Part shown: piece by piece, positions 1 to 7,915 of the stretch | Layout of the letters: each line of letters opens with the position of its first letter | How positions within the stretch are numbered: position 1 is the first letter of the stretch | Assembly: GCF_010093815.1 (NCBI RefSeq) | Contig: NW_022985557.1 | Location: 434,001-498,000, forward strand | Source of the DNA: Pseudovirgaria hyperparasitica | Taxonomy: Eukaryota; Ascomycota; Dothideomycetes; Acrospermales; Acrospermaceae | Direction of reading: 5' to 3' | Length of the DNA stretch: 64,000 nt | The notes under the pieces: model-generated | Databases searched by the model: none | Seen by the model: the letters and a program-made list of their open reading frames with translations, nothing else | What the model was told of the DNA's origin: nothing | Position numbers and translations under genes: made by a program

Positions 1-434
1 CATCGTCACAGTCTCATCCATCACTGCTCACTGTGTCTTGCCCGGCTATCGCATGACGGGATATAACGCAAGTAAAGGAGGCGTGAAGATGCTCACCTCA
101 GCTCTCGCTGTTGAACTTGGGCCCAAGAACATTCGTGTCAATGCCATAGCTCCAGCATTTACTGACACGGCTCAGACAAAGGTAAGAAACATTAAATCCA
201 CATCGGAACAACATCATTGATGAACTACAGGCTGCTCGTGATGTTGCTCATCCAGAGGCAGTACATCACATGTACAATGCAGCGCCCCTGAAGCGGATTG
301 GAACAGTAAACGACATTGTTGGTGCAGCCATTTATCTGCTGAGCGATGCATCTGCATATACAACGGGATGCGAGCTTACTGTTACGGGAGGCATCCACCT
401 GGGCAGATCTACGGATCATGCAATGTACGAATAG
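1..434 (+). CDS. Short-chain dehydrogenase/reductase, 3' part (5' end outside window)
   Basis: NAD(P)-dependent oxidoreductase of the classical SDR family; the substrate cannot be told. Reading in the frame that starts at base 2, the protein shows the catalytic serine strand (IVTVSSI), the catalytic Y-x-x-x-K as YNASK at about 62-76, the helix typical of SDRs after it (GGVKMLTSALAVELG) and RVNAIAPAF, where the usual PG is AP. An intron lies at 182-230 (GTAAGA..CTACAG). After it the exon gives the family C-terminus, with PLKRIGTVNDIVGAAIYLLS and a TVTGGIHLG cofactor-pocket end, stopping at TAG 432-434. Seen: motifs and intron. Inferred: it is an intact gene running in from the left edge. Confidence 0.9.
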
Positions 435-1427
435 ATACCTCGAGATGTGGAAATGAAAGGTTATGCAACTGCGTCCGACTCCGCCCATACTATTGAAACT
501 AGCCCACAAAGCTGACACCGTTCTGAGCCTGGTGTGTACTTTTTCGTGAATTACATTCATCAAGGGGCATGCTCCGATCTACAGAACGAACCTCGTGTAA
601 AAATCTTCATGTTTTCTCTGCATAACTACCGCTGAAGCCTGAACGACCGCTAATGCTCAAGGTCTACAGCTTTACTTTTTTAGCATTTGCTTGTTTCGAT
701 CAAGCAGCCCCACATAAGACATCGATATGCAAGTAATGTTGATTAACAAATGTAACCCCTTTCTCTCTCTATCTCACGGAACGACCGAACACCAACTCCA
801 TACCGAAGCCGCATCGGATCAAGACCCAAGCCCTATCATCGCGACGGCGGACTCTCTAACAACAAACGTCTCCTACTTCGGCACGCGACAGGCGCAGTCT
901 AACCCCGCTTCGGCAAACACTCAAAAATACCCGGTCCCAAACTCTTCAGTCGCGGGCTGGCCCAACCCTTATTTAGACTAACAACACTTAGTGCGCGTAC
1001 GACTCCGCCTCGGGCGATCTCCTTCTAATCTTGATATTATCTATTCTTCGAGCGAGCCATTGCCCGAAGAACGTTTGAAGCCATGATAGCAGTGCCTCGG
1101 TCCGTGAGCGTTGTGGTGTGCCCTTGATCCGAGCCTATGTTTTGGCCATGGCCTGGGATGTCGTGGCTGAGTGAAAGATGCCGTTCCCTGCTATCAAGTA
1201 AACTCTCCTCCCCTATCGAGATAAGCTATACGCGGAGCGTTATGCTCATTAGCTTTTAACGGCCCGTATGCCCTGAGGAAAAGGGTGGAGACAAGGCAAT
1301 TGATGAAACGACTCCTCTTTTTGTAGCAATACTGGATCACTGAGTACGTGTGTTACAGCTTGTGCGACTGTGTGGGGTCATTGTTAGAGTATACAACATA
1401 CACACCAGGCCTCTATCCTAGAACAAC
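435..1427. other. Intergenic, no supported gene
   Basis: About 1 kb between the SDR stop and the monooxygenase start. An 84-codon open frame at 727-981 (+) has no recognisable domain, no introns with family continuity and a composition like its surroundings; I do not call it a gene. The last few hundred bases should hold the promoter of the downstream monooxygenase, but I see no clear motif. Confidence 0.5.
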
Positions 1428-3155
1428 ATGGCAGGCGAACGCGACATGGTAGTCGTCGGCGCCGGTAAGTCCCCTCGTACTCCCTTCAACATGCAATCTA
1501 ACAAACCAAAAGGCTGGTTCGGTCTCGCCGCTGCAAAAGCCTACATCGAACTGCACCCGGACGAGGACATCCAAGTCCTCGAATCCGCCGCGACATGCGG
1601 CGGCACATGGGGTCGCGACCGCCTCTATCCAGGCCTCAAAAGCAACAACCTGCACGGCACATACGAGTATCCCGACTACCCGATGAGCGAAGCCCTCTAC
1701 GGCGTCGCACCCGGCCAACACATCCCAGGCGCCGTCCTCCACGCCTATCTCACCGACTACGCAAAGAAGTTCGGCGTCTACAAACGCACGCAGTTCAACA
1801 CAAAGGTCACCTCGCTCGCGCCCTCTGCCGCCGGCGGCTGGACCATCACCACAACCTCCGACACGAAAGGCCCGGAGACCATCCAGACGAAGAAAATCAT
1901 CCTCGCGACGGGGCTTACGTCGACGCCCAATTTCCCGACGTATCCGGGCGTGGAAGCGCTCAATGTGCCAATTTTTCATGCTAAAGACTTTTGCATCAAT
2001 GGCGACACCACCAAAACTGCGAAGCACGCGGTTGTGATAGGAGGTGCGAAATCTGCATATGACGTTGCGTACGCCTATGTCGACGCCGGCGCTACCGTCG
2101 ACCTCGTCATCCGGCCCTCTGGCAACGGACCCGTATGGATCTCGCATCCGTGGGTGATGGGCGGCAAGAAGCGGCTCGAGAAGCTGCTGCATATCAGATG
2201 GATGTCATGGTTCAGCCCTTGTCCATGGGAAGGCGAAGACGGGTTTTCGTGGCCACGGCGATTCCTGCACGGCACGCGTGTAGGCCGATTCATCGTGGAC
2301 AAGTTCTGGGCTGCGCTGGCGGCGGATGTGGTAGAGTTGAACGGGTACAACTCGCATGAGGAGACGAAGAAACTGTTGCCGTGGAATACGACGTTCTGGA
2401 TTGGAAGCGGGCTGAGTATTCATAACTACGATCAGAATTTCTTTGATATGATTAAAGATGGAAGAATAAGGGTGCACATCGCGGATGTCGAGAGGCTCTC
2501 GGATCATACAGTACATCTAACAACGGGCGAGACTTGCGCGGCTGATGTAGTTGTGTGTTCGACGGGGTGGAAGAAGGAGCCGAGCTTCAGCTTCAGCGGC
2601 TTTGGGACAACAGGTATCGGCTTGCCACTGCCACTAGAAGACCAAAAGAAGCTGGCAGCACAGGCCGATAAGGATATTCTGACAATGTTCCCCAGGCTTG
2701 CAAATCAGCCGAAGTTGAACTTCACTCCGAAGAACGATCCTTTCCGCCTTTACCGCTTCATCGTTCCCCCGGCGCGGATCAAGGACCGCAATATTGCGTT
2801 TGCTGGGCTTGTCTCGTCTGTTAGCACGGCCATCTGTGCAGCTACACAAGGGCTGTGGATTTCTGCATTCCTGGACGGAAGATTGGATAGGCTGGCTAGC
2901 TCGGATGAAGAAGTTACAAAGGAGGTCATGCTGCATACGCAATGGGGCAAGTGGAGATATCCGACTGGGTATGGTGCCAGTTTGCCCGATTTTGTGTTTG
3001 ATGCGATTCCGTATGTGGACCTGATGCTGAATGATCTGGGGTTGAAGGTACGTAGGAAGGGAGGGTGGTTCAAGGAAATTACGGAGCCGTATGGGCCGGA
3101 GGACTATGTCGATCTGGTTGATGAGTGGAGTGCGGCGCATATCAAGAGCGGGTAA
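1428..3155 (+). CDS. Flavin-containing monooxygenase-like protein
   Basis: Probable FAD/NADPH-dependent monooxygenase of the FMO/Baeyer-Villiger superfamily, about 559 residues after splicing; substrate unknown. An intron at 1465-1512 (48 nt, GTAAGT..AAAAG) is a multiple of three and has no stop, so the open frame runs through it. Family knowledge demands its removal: only then is the FAD dinucleotide motif GAGWFGLAAAK restored near residue 12. Further on come CGGTWG (FAD fold), a second Rossmann motif VVIGGAKSAYDVA (NADPH site) and CSTGWKKEPSF. The catalytic-type signature FxGxxxHxxx is only loosely present (PIFHAKDFC). Neighbours do not form an obvious biosynthetic cluster. Fungal secondary-metabolism FMOs are the closest type I can suggest. 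Confidence 0.85.
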   Translation: MAGERDMVVVGAGKSPRTPFNMQSNKPKGWFGLAAAKAYIELHPDEDIQVLESAATCGGTWGRDRLYPGLKSNNLHGTYEYPDYPMSEALYGVAPGQHIPGAVLHAYLTDYAKKFGVYKRTQFNTKVTSLAPSAAGGWTITTTSDTKGPETIQTKKIILATGLTSTPNFPTYPGVEALNVPIFHAKDFCINGDTTKTAKHAVVIGGAKSAYDVAYAYVDAGATVDLVIRPSGNGPVWISHPWVMGGKKRLEKLLHIRWMSWFSPCPWEGEDGFSWPRRFLHGTRVGRFIVDKFWAALAADVVELNGYNSHEETKKLLPWNTTFWIGSGLSIHNYDQNFFDMIKDGRIRVHIADVERLSDHTVHLTTGETCAADVVVCSTGWKKEPSFSFSGFGTTGIGLPLPLEDQKKLAAQADKDILTMFPRLANQPKLNFTPKNDPFRLYRFIVPPARIKDRNIAFAGLVSSVSTAICAATQGLWISAFLDGRLDRLASSDEEVTKEVMLHTQWGKWRYPTGYGASLPDFVFDAIPYVDLMLNDLGLKVRRKGGWFKEITEPYGPEDYVDLVDEWSAAHIKSG

Positions 3156-3842
3156 ATGTTTGATGAGCGAGTCGAAAGATTGGATTTTCTGTCCCCGTTG
3201 AGCTTATGTATGTGTGTGATGTTGCAAATGAACAACATCACAGGCACTGCAATCGGTAGCAATTTGTGTTATTCCGGTGACAGGGTTGTTGAATCGTGCT
3301 CAAGTGTTGCGATAGGCATGTCAGCCATATCTTCATCTGAACTGAAAGGTCAGTATCATAAACATTGATATCTTGAATTCGATATACTACAGAGACTAGT
3401 ATATTCTACATGGAGGGCAAGTTTCATACAATCTGTATAGATCTTCAACCAATGAAATGTTAGTTCTTCCAAAACCATCCCGTCCAAGTACCCTGCCAGA
3501 CATGGATGGTTGATCCCGAGACAAATAAACCCCCCAAGCTAAGCAGAAAAAGATTTCAGCACGAATGAGAACATCCCATACCTTCGACCCTACAACATCA
3601 ACAGGCATCAACAGGTAATAACAGCCCGGCTCCAACATCATCGCAGCCGTTCATTGGACATTCGTGGGAAGCCTCCATGACAGCTTGCATAGTCGTCTTC
3701 AGTGTGGTCGGCCATTTCATGCCTGCTGACAGCCTCTCTACATACACACATCCATACACTTGAAAGCTCATAAGCAACGATCAGCCCTGATATATCGTCT
3801 TTCATCCGACATTCAAGAGACAATTTTTGGTTTCTTTCGGAT
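3156..3842. other. Intergenic, 3' UTR and promoter
   Basis: The stretch between two co-directional genes. I see no coding signal beyond short shadow frames. It should contain the monooxygenase 3' UTR and the promoter of the M61-like gene. Confidence 0.5.
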
Positions 3843-5708
3843 ATGTGGTCTACATTCGCCTCTGATTCACTCATGGTCCACATGAATATCTGGCTTATAC
3901 TGCTTACTCTCCTAGCCGTCATCTTGTATATCGTGTTGCACGACCGCATGTCTCCACCCGAGTATAAGCCCGTCGCAGATAACGGTGTCTTCATCAAGAT
4001 TACTCCTTTTCCATACTCCAACAACAACAACGACACCTCCAAGAAACAGGCGCCACATCTAGACATAACCATGATCCTAGACAGCGCAGCCCTCACCACA
4101 TTCCCCTATGCTCTCGCCATCCCCGTCGAGGAAAACGGCATCAAACTACCTACATTCGACAAGAACCCCATCTTCGCATACGACGACAAAGGAAACCTGC
4201 CTCTCCACACACACATCAACACACACGCCTCCCCACCCAGACGAGAATGGTTCTTCCTCCAACGACACCCCCACGGCAACATCCGATTCCAGCTCCGCGT
4301 CGCCGCCCACGACACCAACCACACCGACCCCCGAACCTTCCCACACCTCCGCTACGACGCCAAAGGAGCATTCACCGGCGCGCTCAACACCTTCATCCCC
4401 CAGCCCCCGTCCCACCAACCCTTCACCTGGACCCTCACATTCGACCTGCGCAACATGCCACCCAACGCCCTCGCAGCATGGACATGGGGCGAGTACCACC
4501 CTGCTCTCAGTCCCGTCCTCACCACACGCGGCACACCCGCCGCCGCACTCAACACCGTCCTCGCCATCGGCGCCCTGCACAAATACCCACCTGGCGTAAA
4601 CGCCGCAGAGAGCTTCGGCGCCTACAGCACGCAGCACACGCCTCCCGCCAATATCACGCAGTGGACCGCCGAGCTAGCCGCGAAAACAGCCTCCTTCTTC
4701 CACGAGCCGCACCGCGCATACAGGCTCTTCTTCGTGCGCAACCCGTACCGCGGCGGCGCAGGCATGTGCGCGTTTGCGCAATCGCTTGTGCTCGCGTACA
4801 CGGACGGAATGTCCGGTCCGGATCCCGGCGTTACGCGGGACTTGGTCGCGCGGAGGCTCGTCCAGAGCTGGCTGCGGCTGGTAGAAACGGCGGCGGATGT
4901 GCGGGGCTCGGCGCGCTGGTTTAATGGGGGTGTGGGCTTGTACTATGGTGCTTTGCTGCCGTGTGGGTTTGGGATGATGTCGTGGTCGGGCGTGCTTGTG
5001 CTGCTGAATCGCTTTGCGGCGGCGTATTATACGTCTGAAGCGATAGCCTGGACTAACGATGAACTTACTGCGGCACCTGCGTCCCGTGAGACGATCCATA
5101 TGCAGGCCGAGTTTCGCGGATTCATGTATTTCGTCGGTCTGGCATATGAGTTGCGCAACACGCCCAACGCGCCCGATCTTGATAGTTTAATGGTGCAGAT
5201 TGTTGCGAATGAGCGCGCGGGACTGCATGATCATGTGCAGACATGGAAGAATACGGTGGCGCTGTATCTGGGACAGAAAGGCTGGGATGGCTTCGAGGCG
5301 ATGATGGATGGGGCGTTCATGATGCCTCACCCGGATAGCTTCGCGTATCTGGGCATGAGGTGTGTTAGGCAAGATCTGTATGGCTTTGAGCTCGGGTTTG
5401 CGGAAGAGTGCCTTGATGGGTCTGAAGAGGAGCGCGTGGTGTACGGTCTTGTCGTGGGGTCGAGGGCGGAGAAGGCGGGCGTGAGGAATGGCGATGTGGT
5501 GGTGGAGCATAAGTCGTCGACGTTTCGGCCGTTGGTGGAGGACTATGAGGCGAGGATGGTTTTGAGGGTCAGGCAGGGTGAGAAGGAAGTGGAGATAGAG
5601 TACTGGCCGAGGAGTTGGGAGGAGGTGGAGGCGTATCAATGGATTCTTGCGGACGCTGAGAAGGAGATGAGGAAGGGGCCGGGTCAAATCGTTGTTGGAG
5701 ATGCTTGA
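3843..5708 (+). CDS. M61-like (glycyl aminopeptidase fold) membrane-anchored protein, probable pseudoenzyme
   Basis: Single-exon protein of 621 residues. A hydrophobic segment at about 15-32 (IWLILLTLLAVILYIVL) looks like a signal anchor. The middle and end resemble the M61 peptidase layout: beta domain, helical catalytic domain and a C-terminal PDZ-like domain (SRAEKAGVRNGDVVV, about 540-560). Where gluzincins carry HExxH the protein reads ARRLVQSW (about 336-343), and where they carry W-x-N-E-G it reads WFNGGVGLYYG (359-369), so both histidines and the third zinc ligand Glu are missing. Seen: the sequence and lost ligands. Inferred: the family assignment, from the order of motifs and the PDZ end, without a search. 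An alternative is a fungus-specific family that only resembles M61. GC is higher than in the flanks. Confidence 0.6.
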   Translation: MWSTFASDSLMVHMNIWLILLTLLAVILYIVLHDRMSPPEYKPVADNGVFIKITPFPYSNNNNDTSKKQAPHLDITMILDSAALTTFPYALAIPVEENGIKLPTFDKNPIFAYDDKGNLPLHTHINTHASPPRREWFFLQRHPHGNIRFQLRVAAHDTNHTDPRTFPHLRYDAKGAFTGALNTFIPQPPSHQPFTWTLTFDLRNMPPNALAAWTWGEYHPALSPVLTTRGTPAAALNTVLAIGALHKYPPGVNAAESFGAYSTQHTPPANITQWTAELAAKTASFFHEPHRAYRLFFVRNPYRGGAGMCAFAQSLVLAYTDGMSGPDPGVTRDLVARRLVQSWLRLVETAADVRGSARWFNGGVGLYYGALLPCGFGMMSWSGVLVLLNRFAAAYYTSEAIAWTNDELTAAPASRETIHMQAEFRGFMYFVGLAYELRNTPNAPDLDSLMVQIVANERAGLHDHVQTWKNTVALYLGQKGWDGFEAMMDGAFMMPHPDSFAYLGMRCVRQDLYGFELGFAEECLDGSEEERVVYGLVVGSRAEKAGVRNGDVVVEHKSSTFRPLVEDYEARMVLRVRQGEKEVEIEYWPRSWEEVEAYQWILADAEKEMRKGPGQIVVGDA

Positions 5709-5859
5709 GCTATGTGTAGCCAGTCATGCTTTCGGCTCTTATTCTCTTGAACTCTGTTGATTCATATTTCTGCCATCATGCCGGGCTTTGCGATCCCCAC
5801 AGCCTCCTACATCTTCCTAGCTGGCTCCAGAACAATTCATCACCACGACAAAACCCACA

Positions 5860-5940
5860 TCACACCACATCCTCTTCACCAACCCTCACCACCCCCTCCA
5901 CCCCAATCCTCCGCGCCACCTCCTCGACCAAAACCCCCGC

Positions 5941-5976
<36 letters not shown>

Positions 5977-6492
5977 ACCCCCCTCCCCCCCATGACTCGT
6001 CACAAACCGCCGCATATGCACGCCCACCGCCGCAATCTTCCGCTCTCCCTCCCCCTCACCCACCCCCACCCACACGCCCGTATGCTCCGTCGTGCCCGCG
6101 CACACCCCGTACCGCGCACACGTCGCTATCAGCGCCTGCTCCAGCATACACACGTAGCGCCTCGGCGTCAGGCCGTGCGAGCGCAGGTCCAGGATCGGGT
6201 AGGCGACTAGTTGGCCCGGGCCGTGGAAGGTGGTTTGGCCGCCGCGGAGGGCGTAGTGGACTTCGGCGGCGCCGTTGTGGGAGAGGGTTGTCTTTTGCGC
6301 GGGGGTCAGGGTGTCTTTGTCGCGGCGGCCGAGGGTGTAGACGGGGTGGAATTGCGCGGTTATGATTGCTGGGGGTGGGAGGGGGGTGTGGGTGGCTTTG
6401 GCGGAGAGGAAGGATGCGACGAGGGTTTCTTGGAGGGCGGAGGCGCGGAGGTAGGGGATTGGGTTGGGGATGTGGATGTGTCGGAGGATCAT
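5860..6492 (-). CDS. LIPB: Octanoyl/lipoyl-protein transferase with damaged catalytic half
   Basis: LipB-type transferase, which moves octanoate from acyl carrier protein to lipoyl domains in mitochondria (known for the family). Residues 83-104 hold the signature RGGQTTFHGPGQLVAYPI and residues 151-168 hold RKIAAVGVHMRRFVTSHG, with the conserved catalytic lysine K152. After that the normal protein continues through G-L-x-x-N to the catalytic cysteine (PCG) and TSL; here these are absent. A run of glycines (168-183), encoded by a 34-base C tract on the plus strand, leads straight into VAGVLVEEVARRIGV, which looks like the far C-terminus. At 210 residues the protein is shorter than the usual 240-290. 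Either the gene is truly deleted or the assembly collapsed at the homopolymer. It is divergent from POP7. Confidence 0.82.
5943..5976. repeat. 34-base poly-C homopolymer inside LIPB
   Basis: Uninterrupted run of 34 C on the plus strand, followed by A and more C blocks to 5991. It encodes poly-glycine in the LIPB frame at exactly the place where the catalytic cysteine region should be. Such long G/C runs are prone to sequencing and assembly error. Confidence 0.95.
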
Positions 6493-6849
6493 GGTGATGG
6501 TTGTGATGAGGGAGTGGTGATTCGAGGCTTGGGGTTATTGCGAGAGCATGTTGCTGGCTGGCTGGCTGGTTGGCGAGAGTTTGAGACGGAGATGGAAGTT
6601 TTGTATAAGTGAAGCGGATAGATGTTAAAAGTGACGACGTTAAACACGGGCCGTGCTCAGCCCTACCCGCACGGTCTGTGCGCTACCGTCAGTGGGGAAA
6701 GATCTTGAGCTGCTAGCTAATTAATCCATACTCGAAAACTCTCATCCTCACTCATATCCAACTTCATACACACCTCACACACCTCAACCACACCCACCAA
6801 CCTCCAAACACGCAACACCCAATCCACAGAACCAACTCAATCACCCACA
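6493..6849. promoter_or_regulatory. Divergent promoter region LIPB / POP7
   Basis: The 357 bases between the divergent starts of LIPB (6492) and POP7 (6850). It includes a TAATTAATCC stretch near 6717 and a C/A-rich pyrimidine leader before the POP7 ATG. No specific factor site is recognised with confidence. Confidence 0.5.
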
Positions 6850-7537
6850 ATGGCACCCACACCACGACAACCACCACACACCCGCAAACCCAACCCCCAC
6901 AAACGCGCCAAACTCCCAACCAGTACCTCCCCCCTCCCTCCCCCTCCCTTTCCCTTACCACACAACCTCCACTAACACACCTCTCTCCAAAGCAACGAAA
7001 ATCACAAAACGCCCCCTCCCGCACCCCCCCCTTCCCACCCCACACTCCACCGCCCGACAAACAATCTACCTCCGCCCCACCACCCCCTTCATCCCAACCA
7101 TCAAACGCATCCGCACCCTCCTCGCCCACATCGCCGCGCGGCGCACACAAGCCCTGATCCCCCGCCGCGGCACCGAGAGCCTGACGGCTGCACACGTCGA
7201 GACGGTTACGCTGGAGGAATTGAGGCGGGGGAGGAGCGGTGGTGGTGGTGGTAGTGGTAGTGGTGGTGCAGGGACCAGGGCGGACGAGGCGGTGTATGTG
7301 AGGGCGAGTGGGAGGGCGATTGAGCGGGCGTTGGGGCTGGCGAGGTGGTTTTTGGAGAGGGGGGAGGGGGTGAGGGTGCGGACGGGGACGGTGGGGGCGG
7401 TGGATGATTTGGTTGTTTGTGAGGAGGGAGAGGGGGATGGGGATGGGGATGGGGATGGGGATGGTGGTGGAGAGGGGGGAGAGGAGGCGAGGGTGAGGTA
7501 TATTAATTTTGTGGAGGTGGCGGTTAGTGCGCGGTGA
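6850..7537 (+). CDS. POP7: RNase P/MRP protein subunit POP7 (Rpp20, Alba-like)
   Basis: Protein subunit of nuclear ribonucleases P and MRP, which mature tRNA and rRNA precursors. Two exons, 6850-6922 and 6993-7537, with a 70-nt pyrimidine-rich intron (GTACCT..CAAAG), give 205 residues. Recognition rests on the Pop7 core: TIYLRPTTPFIPTIKRIRTL, then VYVRASGRAIERALGLARWF, then RVRTGTVGAVDDLVV and a final RYINFVEVAVSAR. Two low-complexity loops interrupt the core: glycine/serine (GGT-type codons, about 7235-7275) and a glycine-aspartate run (GGGGAT units, 7433-7464). The minus strand has a longer open frame through the same bases, but it is a shadow. The lysine/proline-rich N-terminus is usual for fungal Pop7. 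Confidence 0.85.
7433..7464 (+). repeat. GGGGAT hexanucleotide repeat in POP7
   Basis: About five tandem GGGGAT units in frame, encoding alternating Gly-Asp in an acidic loop of POP7. Likely length-polymorphic. Confidence 0.85.
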
Positions 7538-7915
7538 GTGGAGGGCTGCTGGGGGTGGTGGTGTAGAGTGTATTAAACAAAGGCTGCCTTGAAAATAATT
7601 GCTCATCAACAATGGGTGCTTCTTAGCTTAGAGCACGCAGAAACGATGCATGGAACATGAATGGGTACAACGGGGGCTCTCCAACCCTGTCCAGTCTATA
7701 GTTACATGAACAATGCGCAAGGCGTACGCCATAGACTACTAAACATAATACAAATTCCCACCCTCGAGGTGAGATATCCCCAACGGAGGAGCGTTGCCGT
7801 GTCTATCGTACAACATAATAATACAACTGGCGCCCGAAGCCATGCCGACCATTCTTTTTTTAGATATATAATCTTACAGTTTCCCAATGATCCCTCCCCA
7901 TCCCCCAGCCATCAC
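7538..7915. other. Convergent 3' region of POP7 and RSM22
   Basis: Tail-to-tail spacer holding both 3' UTRs. No gene seen. Confidence 0.6.

Noticed and set aside
727-981. 84-codon plus-strand frame
   Set aside because: No domain, no conserved motif, neutral composition; nothing beyond an ATG and stop supports it.
1413-2192. 259-codon minus-strand frame opposite the monooxygenase
   Set aside because: Shadow of a GC-rich coding region; the plus strand carries clear FMO motifs.
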